NCBI GenBank assembly: GCA_030448105.1
Contig: JAUJNP010000002.1
Coordinates: forward strand, 67,248 to 131,247
Direction: 5' to 3'
DNA length: 64,000 bases
Source: Acidimicrobiales bacterium
GTDB lineage: Bacteria; Actinomycetota; Acidimicrobiia; Acidimicrobiales; Iamiaceae
The notes below the pieces were generated by a model. It ran no database searches. It saw only the letters and a list, made by a program, of their open reading frames with translations, and was not told where the DNA came from. The position numbers and the translations under genes are program-made. Below are positions 53,353-60,660 of this stretch, piece after piece (position 1 is the first letter of the stretch; the number at the start of each line of letters is the position of its first letter).

Positions 53353-54288
53353 ATGCTACGACGACCGGCGATCAGCGGCCTGGCGGCGGCCGCGCTCCTG
53401 ACCTCTGCCGGCCTCCTGGGAGGGTGCAGCGGGGATGATGGAGAGGAGTCGGGGGCACCGACCGAGACGACGCCAACGTCGGCGGAGGCGGAGGCGGAGG
53501 GAGCGTCGGGTTCCTTCTCGTCGCTCACCTACAACGTGGCGGGGCTGCCCCAGGGGATCAACCCCGACCAGTTCCCCGAGCAGCACATCCCTGTGATCAG
53601 CCCGCTCCTCAACGACTACGACGTCGTCGTCGTCCAGGAGGACTTCGCCTACCCCGACCTGCTCCGCGCCGAGGCCGACCACGAGTTCCAGACGGAGCCC
53701 CATCCCGGGCCGGGAACGCTGAACCCGATCGCCCGCGAGACCGCAGCGGTGGGCGACGGTCTGAACGTGTTCTCGAACTACCGCATCGGCGAGCTCGACC
53801 GGGTCCCCTGGAACGAGTGCGGCGATGCGTCGGGTGACTGCTTGTCGCTCAAGGGGTTCGCCGCCACCACGCTCCAGCTGGACGACGAGGTGTCCGTCGA
53901 CCTCTACACCCTGCATCTGGACGCGGGTGGCGAGGACACGGCGGTGCGGGCCGACAACCTCGACCAGCTCGCCGCTTATCTCGAGGAGCACACCGACGGC
54001 GCCGTGCTCCTCGGCGGGGACTGGAACCTGAACTACGACGAGGACCCCGATGGTGAGCAGCTCCGGGCCTTCATGGAGGAGACGGGGCTGAAAGACGTGT
54101 GCGATGTGGTCGACTGCGGCGCCGACGGTGATGTCATCGACCGATTCCTGTTCCGCAGCGGGGACGACGTCACCCTCACGCCCACCCGCCACCGGTTCGA
54201 GAGGGACGTCTTCGTCAACGAGGCCGGTGGGCCGCTGAGCGACCACGACCCACTGGCCGTGGAGTGGGACTGGACAGTGAAGAAGTAG
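53353..54288 (+). CDS. Endonuclease/exonuclease/phosphatase-family lipoprotein
   Basis: 311 residues. The signal and lipobox are LAAAALLTSAGLLGGC. An acidic Ser/Thr linker follows, then the EEP fold: SLTYNVAGLPQGINPDQFPE with the metal-site asparagine, VVVVQEDFAYPDLL with the catalytic glutamate, LYTLHLDAG, LLGGDWNLNY for the GD-x-N motif, and LSDHDPLAVEWDW for the terminal SDH. The pattern is closest to extracellular sphingomyelinase-like phosphodiesterases, but a nuclease cannot be excluded. The start is ATG 53353. The open frame before it belongs to the shifted ADH reading. Confidence 0.9.
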   Translation: MLRRPAISGLAAAALLTSAGLLGGCSGDDGEESGAPTETTPTSAEAEAEGASGSFSSLTYNVAGLPQGINPDQFPEQHIPVISPLLNDYDVVVVQEDFAYPDLLRAEADHEFQTEPHPGPGTLNPIARETAAVGDGLNVFSNYRIGELDRVPWNECGDASGDCLSLKGFAATTLQLDDEVSVDLYTLHLDAGGEDTAVRADNLDQLAAYLEEHTDGAVLLGGDWNLNYDEDPDGEQLRAFMEETGLKDVCDVVDCGADGDVIDRFLFRSGDDVTLTPTRHRFERDVFVNEAGGPLSDHDPLAVEWDWTVKK

Positions 54289-54343
54289 CGGCCGATCCCT
54301 CGGGGCCAGAAGACCCCTGCCAAGCCGACCTGAATGCCCATGA

Positions 54344-54733
54344 ATGAAGACGAGCTTGCCGCAACGCACGAACGGCCTTCTCGAGACCCGCACAGTTGAG
54401 AGCCCCGACGGCACAACCCACACCATCGACCTGTTCGCCGAGGCGGGAGCGATCGGTCTTGCGACCCTTAGTGACGCCGGCACCATGGCCTTCACGCCGC
54501 TGCGACGGGTCCGGACCAGCCGGGCACGGGACAAGGTCGGCACCTACCGCTGGTACAACCACCACCGCCTCCCGGACCACCTCCGCAGAGGGGAGATCAC
54601 CGTCCGCCTGCACGGCAATGACGACGACACCAAGCGGCGGTTCAACTGCACCGAGAACGTCCGACTCAACGCCCTCGCCGTGCACCGCCACCGGCGAGCC
54701 AGCAGCGACCCGCCCCTCCCCGCCGCTGCCTGA
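54344..54733 (+). CDS. Hypothetical protein (129 residues)
   Basis: Open frame with GC-rich third positions and a normal amino-acid mix (TIDLFAEAGAIGLATLSDAG, GTYRWYNHHRLPDHLRRG, RRFNCTENVRLNALAVHRHR). It starts at ATG 54344 without a clear ribosome site. No family is recognised. It lies just outside the island, between the lipoprotein and tRNA-Lys. A competing overlapping frame runs across the tRNA and is rejected. The 170 bases after it hold nothing but the tRNA. Confidence 0.5.
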   Translation: MKTSLPQRTNGLLETRTVESPDGTTHTIDLFAEAGAIGLATLSDAGTMAFTPLRRVRTSRARDKVGTYRWYNHHRLPDHLRRGEITVRLHGNDDDTKRRFNCTENVRLNALAVHRHRRASSDPPLPAAA

Positions 54734-54903
54734 CCGCGACCTCCGGCCGGGCATCGGGGCTTCGGCGCGCCTCGAACACGGTTCGAGGGGCAAAGCGACG
54801 CGCGATCTCGCCGACCGGTCCAGCCACGACCTCTACGATCGGACGGAGGACGCCGGCCAGCCCTGCAGCGACAGGGTTTTCGTCCGCGAATCGCGCCGGC
54901 CCC

Positions 54904-54976
54904 GGGCCGCTAGCTCAATTGGCAGAGCGCCGGACTTTTAATCCGTTGGTTCTGGGTTCGAGTCCCAGGCGGCCCA
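54904..54976 (+). tRNA. tRNA-Lys (anticodon TTT)
   Basis: Complete cloverleaf: acceptor gggccgc / gcggccc, D arm gctc...gagc, anticodon stem ccgga / tccgt (outermost pair imperfect) with loop cttttaa, and T arm ctggg-ttcgagt-cccag. The discriminator is a; CCA is not fully encoded. Its 3' part is duplicated at 63945-63997, marking it as an integration site. Confidence 0.95.
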
Positions 54977-54981
54977 CCGCT
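54929..54981 (+). repeat. Left att-like direct repeat (tRNA-Lys 3' part)
   Basis: 53 bases from the anticodon stem to five bases past the tRNA end match 63945-63997 with one mismatch: the base at 54939 is t, giving anticodon TTT. Confidence 0.9.
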
Positions 54982-55081
54982 GAGAAGCCTTGAGCTGCGT
55001 GTTTGTCCGGCCACCCCAGGAGGTGATGATCAAGGTCTACCGGCTCACCGTGGCCCGCAGTACGGAACGTCCACGGCCGAC

Positions 55082-55345
55082 CTAAAGCATGTGGGATGGA
55101 CGCGCAACGAACCTCGAGTGCCCCTGGAGGATGCCAGAGACGACGGCCGCGACCGCAAGAGGGAGGATGGCGAACCGGGCGATGACGTCCATCGCGATGT
55201 ACGAGCCGCGCACGAGCTGAGCACCTTCGCTGTTGAGGCCGGTGACCGCGAGCGCAAAGAACGCTGCAGCCGCGCCGACCCAGCCGAGCGAGCTGGTCAC
55301 GTGGGTCGTCAGGGCGAGCTTACGGAGGGTGGGCGACAGGGTCAC
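55082..55345 (-). pseudogene. Truncated DUF2269-like membrane protein
   Basis: From GTG 55345 the frame reads LSPTLRKLALTTHVTSSLGW, then hydrophobic segments (VGAAAAFFALAVTGLN and ARFAILPLAVAAVVSGILQG), and then breaks off as HSRFVARPSHML. Intact relatives of this small membrane family continue with further spans to about 150-170 residues. It lies against the tRNA-Lys att repeat, so truncation by the island event is plausible. The family assignment rests on the opening motif and spans. Confidence 0.6.
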
Positions 55346-55400
55346 AGCTGTGCGTCGATCAAGGGCTGTGGTCGATGGGCGACCTATGGCCCCCGCCATC

Positions 55401-55705
55401 GCTGGCGGGCGGGTCGCGGCCGCCATGGCGCGCCACGTGCGGGCCCACCTCGAGCAGCTGACGGCGATGGGAGAGCGACCCGGCACCGCAGCCGAGCGCC
55501 TCGAAGCGGTCCTCGAGGCGTATGCACTGATCATCACGGGCGAGACCGGTCCGACCTCGCCGGAATGCTCCACCGCCAAGAGCACGCCGCGGCCGCCGAG
55601 CATCGGCTCCGGACGTTCATACGCTCCCTCGTGAGCGAAGGCGCGGAGGCCGGCGACGTCCGCAATGACGTCGCTGCCAACGAACTCGCGGCGCACTTAC
55701 CGTAA
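55401..55705 (+). pseudogene. Remnant of a TetR-family regulator C-terminal domain
   Basis: Two frames together give a TetR ligand-domain pattern. VRAHLEQLTAMGERPGTAAE through LEAVLEAYALIITGE is in one frame; then LHRQEHAAAAEHRLRTFIRS and LVSEGAEAGDVRNDVAANEL are in another, up to a stop at 55705. The DNA-binding domain is missing and the frame shifts near 55545. This looks like decay rather than a single sequencing indel. Confidence 0.6.
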
Positions 55706-55722
55706 ACCTTGACGGTTTACGG
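55700..55722. promoter_or_regulatory. Palindromic operator upstream of TetR gene
   Basis: Nine-base arms ccgtaaacc and ggtttacgg are separated by ttgac, 21 bases before the ATG at 55744. It is typical in size and place for autoregulation by the TetR protein encoded just downstream. It also overlaps the end of the TetR remnant. Confidence 0.75.
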
Positions 55723-55743
55723 AAACGCTGCGAGGCTGTCCCC

Positions 55744-56391
55744 ATGGCGGAGCCGAAGCGAGTGCGGAGGACACAGGTGGAGCGCTCCGCGGCGATGCAG
55801 GAGGCGCTTCTTGACGCGGCGGTCGAGTGCCTCGTCGAACTCGGCTTCGCAGGGACGACGACCACCCAGGTCACCCACCGGGCGGGAGTGTCGCTGGGAG
55901 CGATGCTGCACCACTTCCCCACGAAGGCCGACCTCCTCGCGGCAGCGGTGGGACACGTCATGCGGCGCCGCCAAGAGGAGTTCCGCAAGGCCATGACCGA
56001 CGTCGGGCCCAGCGTCGACCGGGTCGAGGCGGCCATCGACCTGATGTGGGACGCCTTCAACGGTCCCACCTTCCACGCGTGGCTCGAGCTGTGGGTGGCG
56101 GCTCGGACCGACCCGGAGTTGGCGGAAGCGGTCCGGGTCATGGAGGAGGAGTACGACCGCGCCAGCCGCGAGATCCTCAGTGAGCTGTTCCCGCCCGACG
56201 AGTACGCCGACGCTGCAGTGCTCGAGCTCGGGATGAGGTTCGCGGTGTCGCTCATGGACGGCGTCGCGCTCCGTGGCCTCGTGATGAAGCCGGTCGACGC
56301 CCGCCCGGTCGAGCTCCTCAAGACCATCCTGCGCCAGCGCATGGACAACCCGACCACACGACACCGACCGGCAACGGAGAGCGAGAGATGA
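55744..56391 (+). CDS. TetR-family transcriptional regulator
   Basis: 215 residues from ATG 55744. The N-terminal HTH is MQEALLDAAVECLVELGFAG, TTTTQVTHRAGVSLGAMLHH, then FPTKADLLAAAVGHVM. The C-terminal ligand domain has FHAWLELWVAARTDPELAEA and VSLMDGVALRGLVMKPV, common in TetR_C_33-like regulators. Its stop overlaps the next gene's start (ATGA), so it heads a three-gene operon with the membrane protein and the cyclase, and probably represses it from the palindrome upstream. Confidence 0.94.
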   Translation: MAEPKRVRRTQVERSAAMQEALLDAAVECLVELGFAGTTTTQVTHRAGVSLGAMLHHFPTKADLLAAAVGHVMRRRQEEFRKAMTDVGPSVDRVEAAIDLMWDAFNGPTFHAWLELWVAARTDPELAEAVRVMEEEYDRASREILSELFPPDEYADAAVLELGMRFAVSLMDGVALRGLVMKPVDARPVELLKTILRQRMDNPTTRHRPATESER

Positions 56392-57497
56392 CCCACATCG
56401 ATACTAGGCCCGGTCGCCGCGAAACGACGACCTCCAGCCACGCGCGGGCGGCAACGGTGACTCCGCCGTTGAGCTCCCGCGACCGACTCCTCGGGTCGTT
56501 GTTTGGCCTCTGGATGGTCGTCGGCTTGTTCCTCGACGGGTGGGCTCATGACAACCAGAAGCCCGAGAGCTTCTTCACGCCGTGGCATGGCGTCCTCTAC
56601 TCCGGCTTCACCGCGGCCGCCGCGTTCGCGCTCCACCGAGCCGTGCGCGGCCGAGAGCCGGGCCGCAGCTGGCGGGAGACGATGCCCCGCGGCCACGGCC
56701 TGTCCCTCGCGGCGCTGGCGGTCTTCGCCGTCGGCGCCGCCGGCGACCTCGTCTGGCACGAGGTGCTCGGCATCGAGGTCGGCATCGAGGCCCTCTTGAG
56801 CCCGACGCATCTCCTCCTCATGGCCAGCGGGATCGTCGCCCTCAGTGCTCCCGTGCGCGCCGCGTGGCTCGAGCCGGACTTCGCGCCCACTCTGCGGAAG
56901 TTCCTCCCCGTTGCGTTGTCCACCGCGCTCCTCACCGCGCTGGTCGCCTTCTTCCTGTCGTTCTTCTCGCCGTTCTCCAACAACGCCGGCGGGACCGCCT
57001 TCGACCGCTTCGTCGGCCAACAGCACACGCACCCGAGCGGCGACGTCGCCGAGTTGCAGCAGCTTCTGGGCGTGGGCTCGATCCTTCTGATGAGTGTGGT
57101 GCTCTCGGGCGCGGCGGCCTTGCTCCTGCGACGGTGGCGACCGCCGCTTGGCACGTTCACGATTCTGTTCGGGCTCGTCGTCCTCCTTTTCGAGGGCACG
57201 GACGAGTTCGCGCAGCCGCTCGTACTGGTCGCCGGCCTGGCCGCGGGAGTCACCGCCGACCTCATGGCATCGCGCGCCGTCCCGGCGGCCGCCGTGTGCG
57301 CCGCGGCCGTCGCGGTGCTGTGGCTCGGCTATTTCGCCTTCTACGCGCTGGACGAGGGATCGGTCGCGTGGTCGGCCGAGGTGTGGGCCGGCTCGGTGTT
57401 CCTCGGCGCTCTTCTCGCTGCTGCAGTTGGGCTACTCGTGACGCCGCTCCCGGCCCCCGTCGGTCACGACGAACGGCGAGCGCCGCTGCCGGCGTGA
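56388..57497 (+). CDS. Multispan membrane protein of unknown function
   Basis: 369 residues with about nine hydrophobic segments. Recognisable local features are FGLWMVVGLFLDGWAHDNQK, PESFFTPWHGVLYSGF, GDLVWHEVLGIEVGIEALLS and PTHLLLMASGIV. Several His and Glu/Asp residues lie within or next to the spans, which suggests metal or heme contact, but this is not established. It overlaps TetR and cyclase by four bases each (ATGA, GTGA). A membrane partner or sensor for the downstream cyclase is a reasonable guess. Confidence 0.85.
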   Translation: MTHIDTRPGRRETTTSSHARAATVTPPLSSRDRLLGSLFGLWMVVGLFLDGWAHDNQKPESFFTPWHGVLYSGFTAAAAFALHRAVRGREPGRSWRETMPRGHGLSLAALAVFAVGAAGDLVWHEVLGIEVGIEALLSPTHLLLMASGIVALSAPVRAAWLEPDFAPTLRKFLPVALSTALLTALVAFFLSFFSPFSNNAGGTAFDRFVGQQHTHPSGDVAELQQLLGVGSILLMSVVLSGAAALLLRRWRPPLGTFTILFGLVVLLFEGTDEFAQPLVLVAGLAAGVTADLMASRAVPAAAVCAAAVAVLWLGYFAFYALDEGSVAWSAEVWAGSVFLGALLAAAVGLLVTPLPAPVGHDERRAPLPA

Positions 57498-58852
57498 CCG
57501 CTTCGCCCGACGCCGCGCCGCTGTCGCCCTCCGGTCTCGCGGCGCGCGCCGCCGTCGACGAGGCCGACATCGAGCGTTGGACGGAGCTAGGGCTCCTCGA
57601 GCCGACAGACGCCGGTTTCGACCGCGCCGCCGTCGCGCGTGCGCGGCTGCTCGCGTTCGCTGCGCGCCGCGGGATCGGGGCGCAAGCCATCTCCGGCGCG
57701 TGCTCCCGAGACCCTGGGCTGCTCGACCGCTACGTCGACATCGTCAGCCAGCCGCAGGGGGAACTGCGGACGCTCGACGAGGGCGCGGCCACAACCGGCA
57801 TCACACCGGAGTTCGCCCGCCGGCTGCGCACCGCGGGCGGGCTTCCGGTTGACGAACTCGATGAGGACGACGTTGCCGCACTGCGGGCCGTCCGGCTAGC
57901 ACTCGACGTCGGCTTCCCCGAGGAAGCGCTCCTGCAGCTCGTGCGGGTGATGGCTGACGCGCTCGGCCGAGTCGCGGACGCCGAGGTCCGGCTTTTCCAC
58001 TTCTACTTCCACGACCGGCTTCGAGCCGAGGGCCGTGACGACCTCGAGATCGGGAAGGCGACCGACGAGGCGTCGCGCTCGCTCATGGGTCTCCTCGAGC
58101 CGTCCATCGCGTACTTCCACCAGAAGGCGTGGGAGTCGGCGCTGCGTGAGGACATGCTCGGTCATTTCGCCGAGGACGTCGCCCCGCACGACCGGCCACT
58201 CGGACAGCTCGCAGTCGCGGTCCTGTTCGTGGACCTCGTCAGTTTCACCCCCCTCACGGAGGCGATGGGCGATGCCGCCGCCGCCGGCGTCGTCCACCGC
58301 TTCTCCGAGATGGTGCGGGAGCTGGCCATCGACTGCGAGGGTCGGGTGGTGAAGCAGATCGGCGACGAATTCATGCTCGTCTTCCCGAAAGCGGACGCTG
58401 CCGTCCGATACGCCAAGAACCTCGCCGAGCGGGCGGCACACGAGTCGCAGTTCCCCGCACTACGGATGGGCGCCCACTTCGGCGACGCGCTCTACCGCGA
58501 GGCCGACTACCTCGGCGCGACCGTGAACACGGCAGCCGGTGTGGCCGGGCAGGCGACCGCGGGCCAGCTGTTGGTGACGACGGCGATGCGCGACGCCCTC
58601 ACTGAACCCGCATCGGTGCTGATGGAGCACATGGGAGAACGCCACCTCAAGGGTCTGTCGACTCCACTCGAGCTCTACGCCATCTCGCTCGGTAACGATG
58701 GCCACGACACGGTCAACGACCCCGTCTGCGGCATGACGCTCGACCCAGCCGAGGTCGACCTCACCGCGACGTGGAGCGGCGTCGAGTACTCGTTCTGCTC
58801 GAGAACCTGCCGGGACCGGTTCCTCGCCGATCCCGAGCAGTACGCCTCCTAG
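57494..58852 (+). CDS. Class III adenylate/guanylate cyclase-like protein with C-terminal YHS domain
   Basis: 452 residues from GTG 57494. The N-terminal about 220 residues are helical, opening like a MerR/cyclase-regulatory domain (VDEADIERWTELGLLEPTDA). The cyclase domain has VAVLFVDLVSFTPLTEAMGD (metal Asp) and GRVVKQIGDEFMLVFPKADA (specificity Lys and second metal Asp). In ADYLGATVNTAAGVAGQA the usual catalytic Arg of VNxAAR is Gly. The C-terminal YHS domain is NDPVCGMTLDPAEVDLT and YSFCSRTCRDRFLADPEQ, a Cys-rich metal-binding module. A cyclase fused to YHS suggests metal-responsive signalling. Activity is uncertain because of the missing Arg. Confidence 0.9.
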   Translation: MTASPDAAPLSPSGLAARAAVDEADIERWTELGLLEPTDAGFDRAAVARARLLAFAARRGIGAQAISGACSRDPGLLDRYVDIVSQPQGELRTLDEGAATTGITPEFARRLRTAGGLPVDELDEDDVAALRAVRLALDVGFPEEALLQLVRVMADALGRVADAEVRLFHFYFHDRLRAEGRDDLEIGKATDEASRSLMGLLEPSIAYFHQKAWESALREDMLGHFAEDVAPHDRPLGQLAVAVLFVDLVSFTPLTEAMGDAAAAGVVHRFSEMVRELAIDCEGRVVKQIGDEFMLVFPKADAAVRYAKNLAERAAHESQFPALRMGAHFGDALYREADYLGATVNTAAGVAGQATAGQLLVTTAMRDALTEPASVLMEHMGERHLKGLSTPLELYAISLGNDGHDTVNDPVCGMTLDPAEVDLTATWSGVEYSFCSRTCRDRFLADPEQYAS

Positions 58853-58876
58853 ACGACAACCTCGAAGGCGGCTTCG

Positions 58877-59557
58877 TCAACCCACCGCCGACGAGGGTGC
58901 TGCTCGGGACGAGGGTGCTGACCGGTGAGGGCCGGTGTGCCCAGCCTCCCCCGCCGGTTGTGTGTAGAGGCCGATCCAGAGGACCAGCAGCGAGGCGCTG
59001 TAGAGGGCGATGCCGGTGGGCAACGCCTTGGTGGGGGCCAGGCCGAGGAGGGCGGTCGAGCAGACTCCTGCGACTAGGAGCGTGAAGCGCCGCCAGTCGC
59101 GCCACAACCCGGCTGACAACGTGGCTTTGCCGGCAATGAGGAAGCCGAGGGCGGAGAGGAGGGTGCCGGCTCCGAAGAGAGCGCCGGTGACCCCGGCGCT
59201 GGTGTCGTCGAGTCGGGCATCTCTGATGGCGATGGACGCCGCCTGCGCGACGAGGAGCAGAGCCGTGGCGACCATGGCGAGAGCGAGCCCGGCCCGTGCC
59301 CCTCGGGAGCGGCCGGCGACGCCGCTGCGCCAGAGGCCCCACAGCCCGATCCCGACAAGCCCGTGCCCCAGCGCGAACAGCAGCGACGCGACGACGTAGG
59401 CGTCGCTGGAAAATGGGTAGCTCCACAGCTCGTCGGAGACCGATGACGAGGGCTGCACGATCGCCTGGACGACGACGCCTCCGATGAGGGCGATCGCGGC
59501 CCCGACGATGCCCGCCATGGCCGCCTCGCGAACGTGTGCGGTGGTCGAATCGGTCAC
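58877..59557 (-). CDS. Multispan membrane protein (DUF4386-like)
   Basis: 226 residues with about six hydrophobic segments (AGIVGAAIALIGGVVVQAIV, ASLLFALGHGLVGIGLWGLW, LALAMVATALLLVAQAASIA, ALFGAGTLLSALGFLIAG, and others). The start is GTG 59557 with AGGAGG upstream at good spacing. Convergent with the cyclase gene and preceded by a 159-base gap to the cupin gene. The family assignment is by topology only; the function is unknown. Confidence 0.82.
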   Translation of the reverse strand: MTDSTTAHVREAAMAGIVGAAIALIGGVVVQAIVQPSSSVSDELWSYPFSSDAYVVASLLFALGHGLVGIGLWGLWRSGVAGRSRGARAGLALAMVATALLLVAQAASIAIRDARLDDTSAGVTGALFGAGTLLSALGFLIAGKATLSAGLWRDWRRFTLLVAGVCSTALLGLAPTKALPTGIALYSASLLVLWIGLYTQPAGEAGHTGPHRSAPSSRAAPSSAVG

Positions 59558-59716
59558 GGTGTCCTCCTGTGCTCTTGGTTGTCATGGACGTGGCCCGTCG
59601 ATGCCGTCATGCGGACCGGACTCTCGGGAGCGTTCCTGGCACCGGACCGGCCACCACGAGCGTCCGGGTCGCCCCACCACGCGGACGGAACGACGACGGT
59701 TCGGGTGCCATGCCGC

Positions 59717-60040
59717 TCACGCCTGCTCCTGCGACCAGAGGTCCTGCGCGCCCACGGGGTGCCCGGTCGGGGTGAAGTCGACGAGCTCCGCGCCGTGGAG
59801 AACAGCCCCGAGGTGGCCCGGTGCCACGTAGTAGGCGTCTCCAGCGCGCACGACCTCCTCGTGGTCCGGGTACACGACCCGCAGTACGCCGGTGATGACG
59901 TAGCCCCAGTGGGGTCGATCGCACCTGCCGTCGCAGTGGGCAGGGAGCGACCGGGCGCTCGCCACGCCGAGTCCACCCCATCGCCTCGCCGAGACGAGGT
60001 CCTGCTGGTTAGCACGCACGATCGCTCTCCGACGGCTCAC
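59717..60040 (-). CDS. Cupin-domain protein
   Basis: 107 residues forming a single small beta barrel. CDRPHWGYVITGVLRVVYPD and EEVVRAGDAYYVAPGHLGAV are the two cupin motifs, with His in the first. The end reads LVDFTPTGHPVGAQDLW. Start GTG 60040 overlaps the cupredoxin stop (GTGA), so the two are co-translated. Cysteines before the barrel (AHCDGRCDRPHW) could help bind metal. The ligand or reaction is unknown. Confidence 0.85.
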   Translation of the reverse strand: MSRRRAIVRANQQDLVSARRWGGLGVASARSLPAHCDGRCDRPHWGYVITGVLRVVYPDHEEVVRAGDAYYVAPGHLGAVLHGAELVDFTPTGHPVGAQDLWSQEQA

Positions 60041-60615
60041 TCAACGACGAGTTCGCCGAACATCCCGGCCGTGAAGTGCGGCGGCCCGCCGGCGACGTCG
60101 GGCGGGCCGCCCTTGGATTCCCGCGCCTGGCGGAGGTACTCCTGGGGATCCGCCCCGGTCGGGATGGCGCAGAAGATGACGTAGCGTCCCGGGCGGGTGA
60201 GGGTGCCGTCGCCGACCGCAGGGAACGACCGCTCGTCCGGCGGCGCGAGGAGGACCGTCGCCGGCTCGCCGCGGAACAGTTCGAAGAGCTTGTCACTTGG
60301 CAGCGCGAACAGCTCCTTCGCTGTGCGCTTCTCGTCGGGCGGGAGCTGGAAGGCGACGAGCTCGTGCACCTCGGCCTTCGAGTCGTTGTGCAGGGTCAGC
60401 TTGGTTCCTGCCCGGATCCGACGAGGCAGCTGGCGGAACTCGTAGTCGACCGCCACGACCTCGGTCGCCCGCTCGTTCTCCGGCCCTGCGGCGGTCGGCG
60501 GGGCCTTGGTGGCGGGGGCCTTGGTCGCCGAGGTCTCGTCGGCGTCTTCGCCGCACCCGGCCGTGACGGTGAGGAGGATGGCGAGGGGGACGAGCAGGAG
60601 GTTCTTTCGTCGCAT
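60037..60615 (-). CDS. Cupredoxin-like lipoprotein
   Basis: 192 residues. The lipobox is LAILLTVTAGCGEDA. The beta-sandwich contains VAVDYEFRQLPRRIRAGTKL, TLHNDSKAEVHELVAF, then TRPGRYVIFCAIPTGADPQE and PHFTAGMFGELVVE. His (VHEL), Cys (FCAIP), His (PHF) and Met (AGMF) are in the order of a type 1 copper site, with an insertion between Cys and the last His/Met. The start is ATG 60615. It fits periplasm-facing electron transfer or copper binding and is the first gene of the pair with the cupin. Confidence 0.87.
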   Translation of the reverse strand: MRRKNLLLVPLAILLTVTAGCGEDADETSATKAPATKAPPTAAGPENERATEVVAVDYEFRQLPRRIRAGTKLTLHNDSKAEVHELVAFQLPPDEKRTAKELFALPSDKLFELFRGEPATVLLAPPDERSFPAVGDGTLTRPGRYVIFCAIPTGADPQEYLRQARESKGGPPDVAGGPPHFTAGMFGELVVE

Positions 60616-60660
60616 GCTTGGTAGGCGTGAGAACCGGTCCTCACGCCGTGAGACCCTCGG

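Noticed and set aside
51343-54288. 981-residue dehydrogenase-phosphodiesterase fusion
   Set aside because: It arises from one extra base near 52228. Between the parts the frame is antisense-like, and the second part has its own start and lipoprotein signal.
55026-55085. 19-residue ORF (MIKVYRLTVARSTERPRPT) behind AGGAGGTG
   Set aside because: The ribosome site is only two bases from the ATG and the peptide has no recognisable feature; it could be a gene remnant at the island edge.
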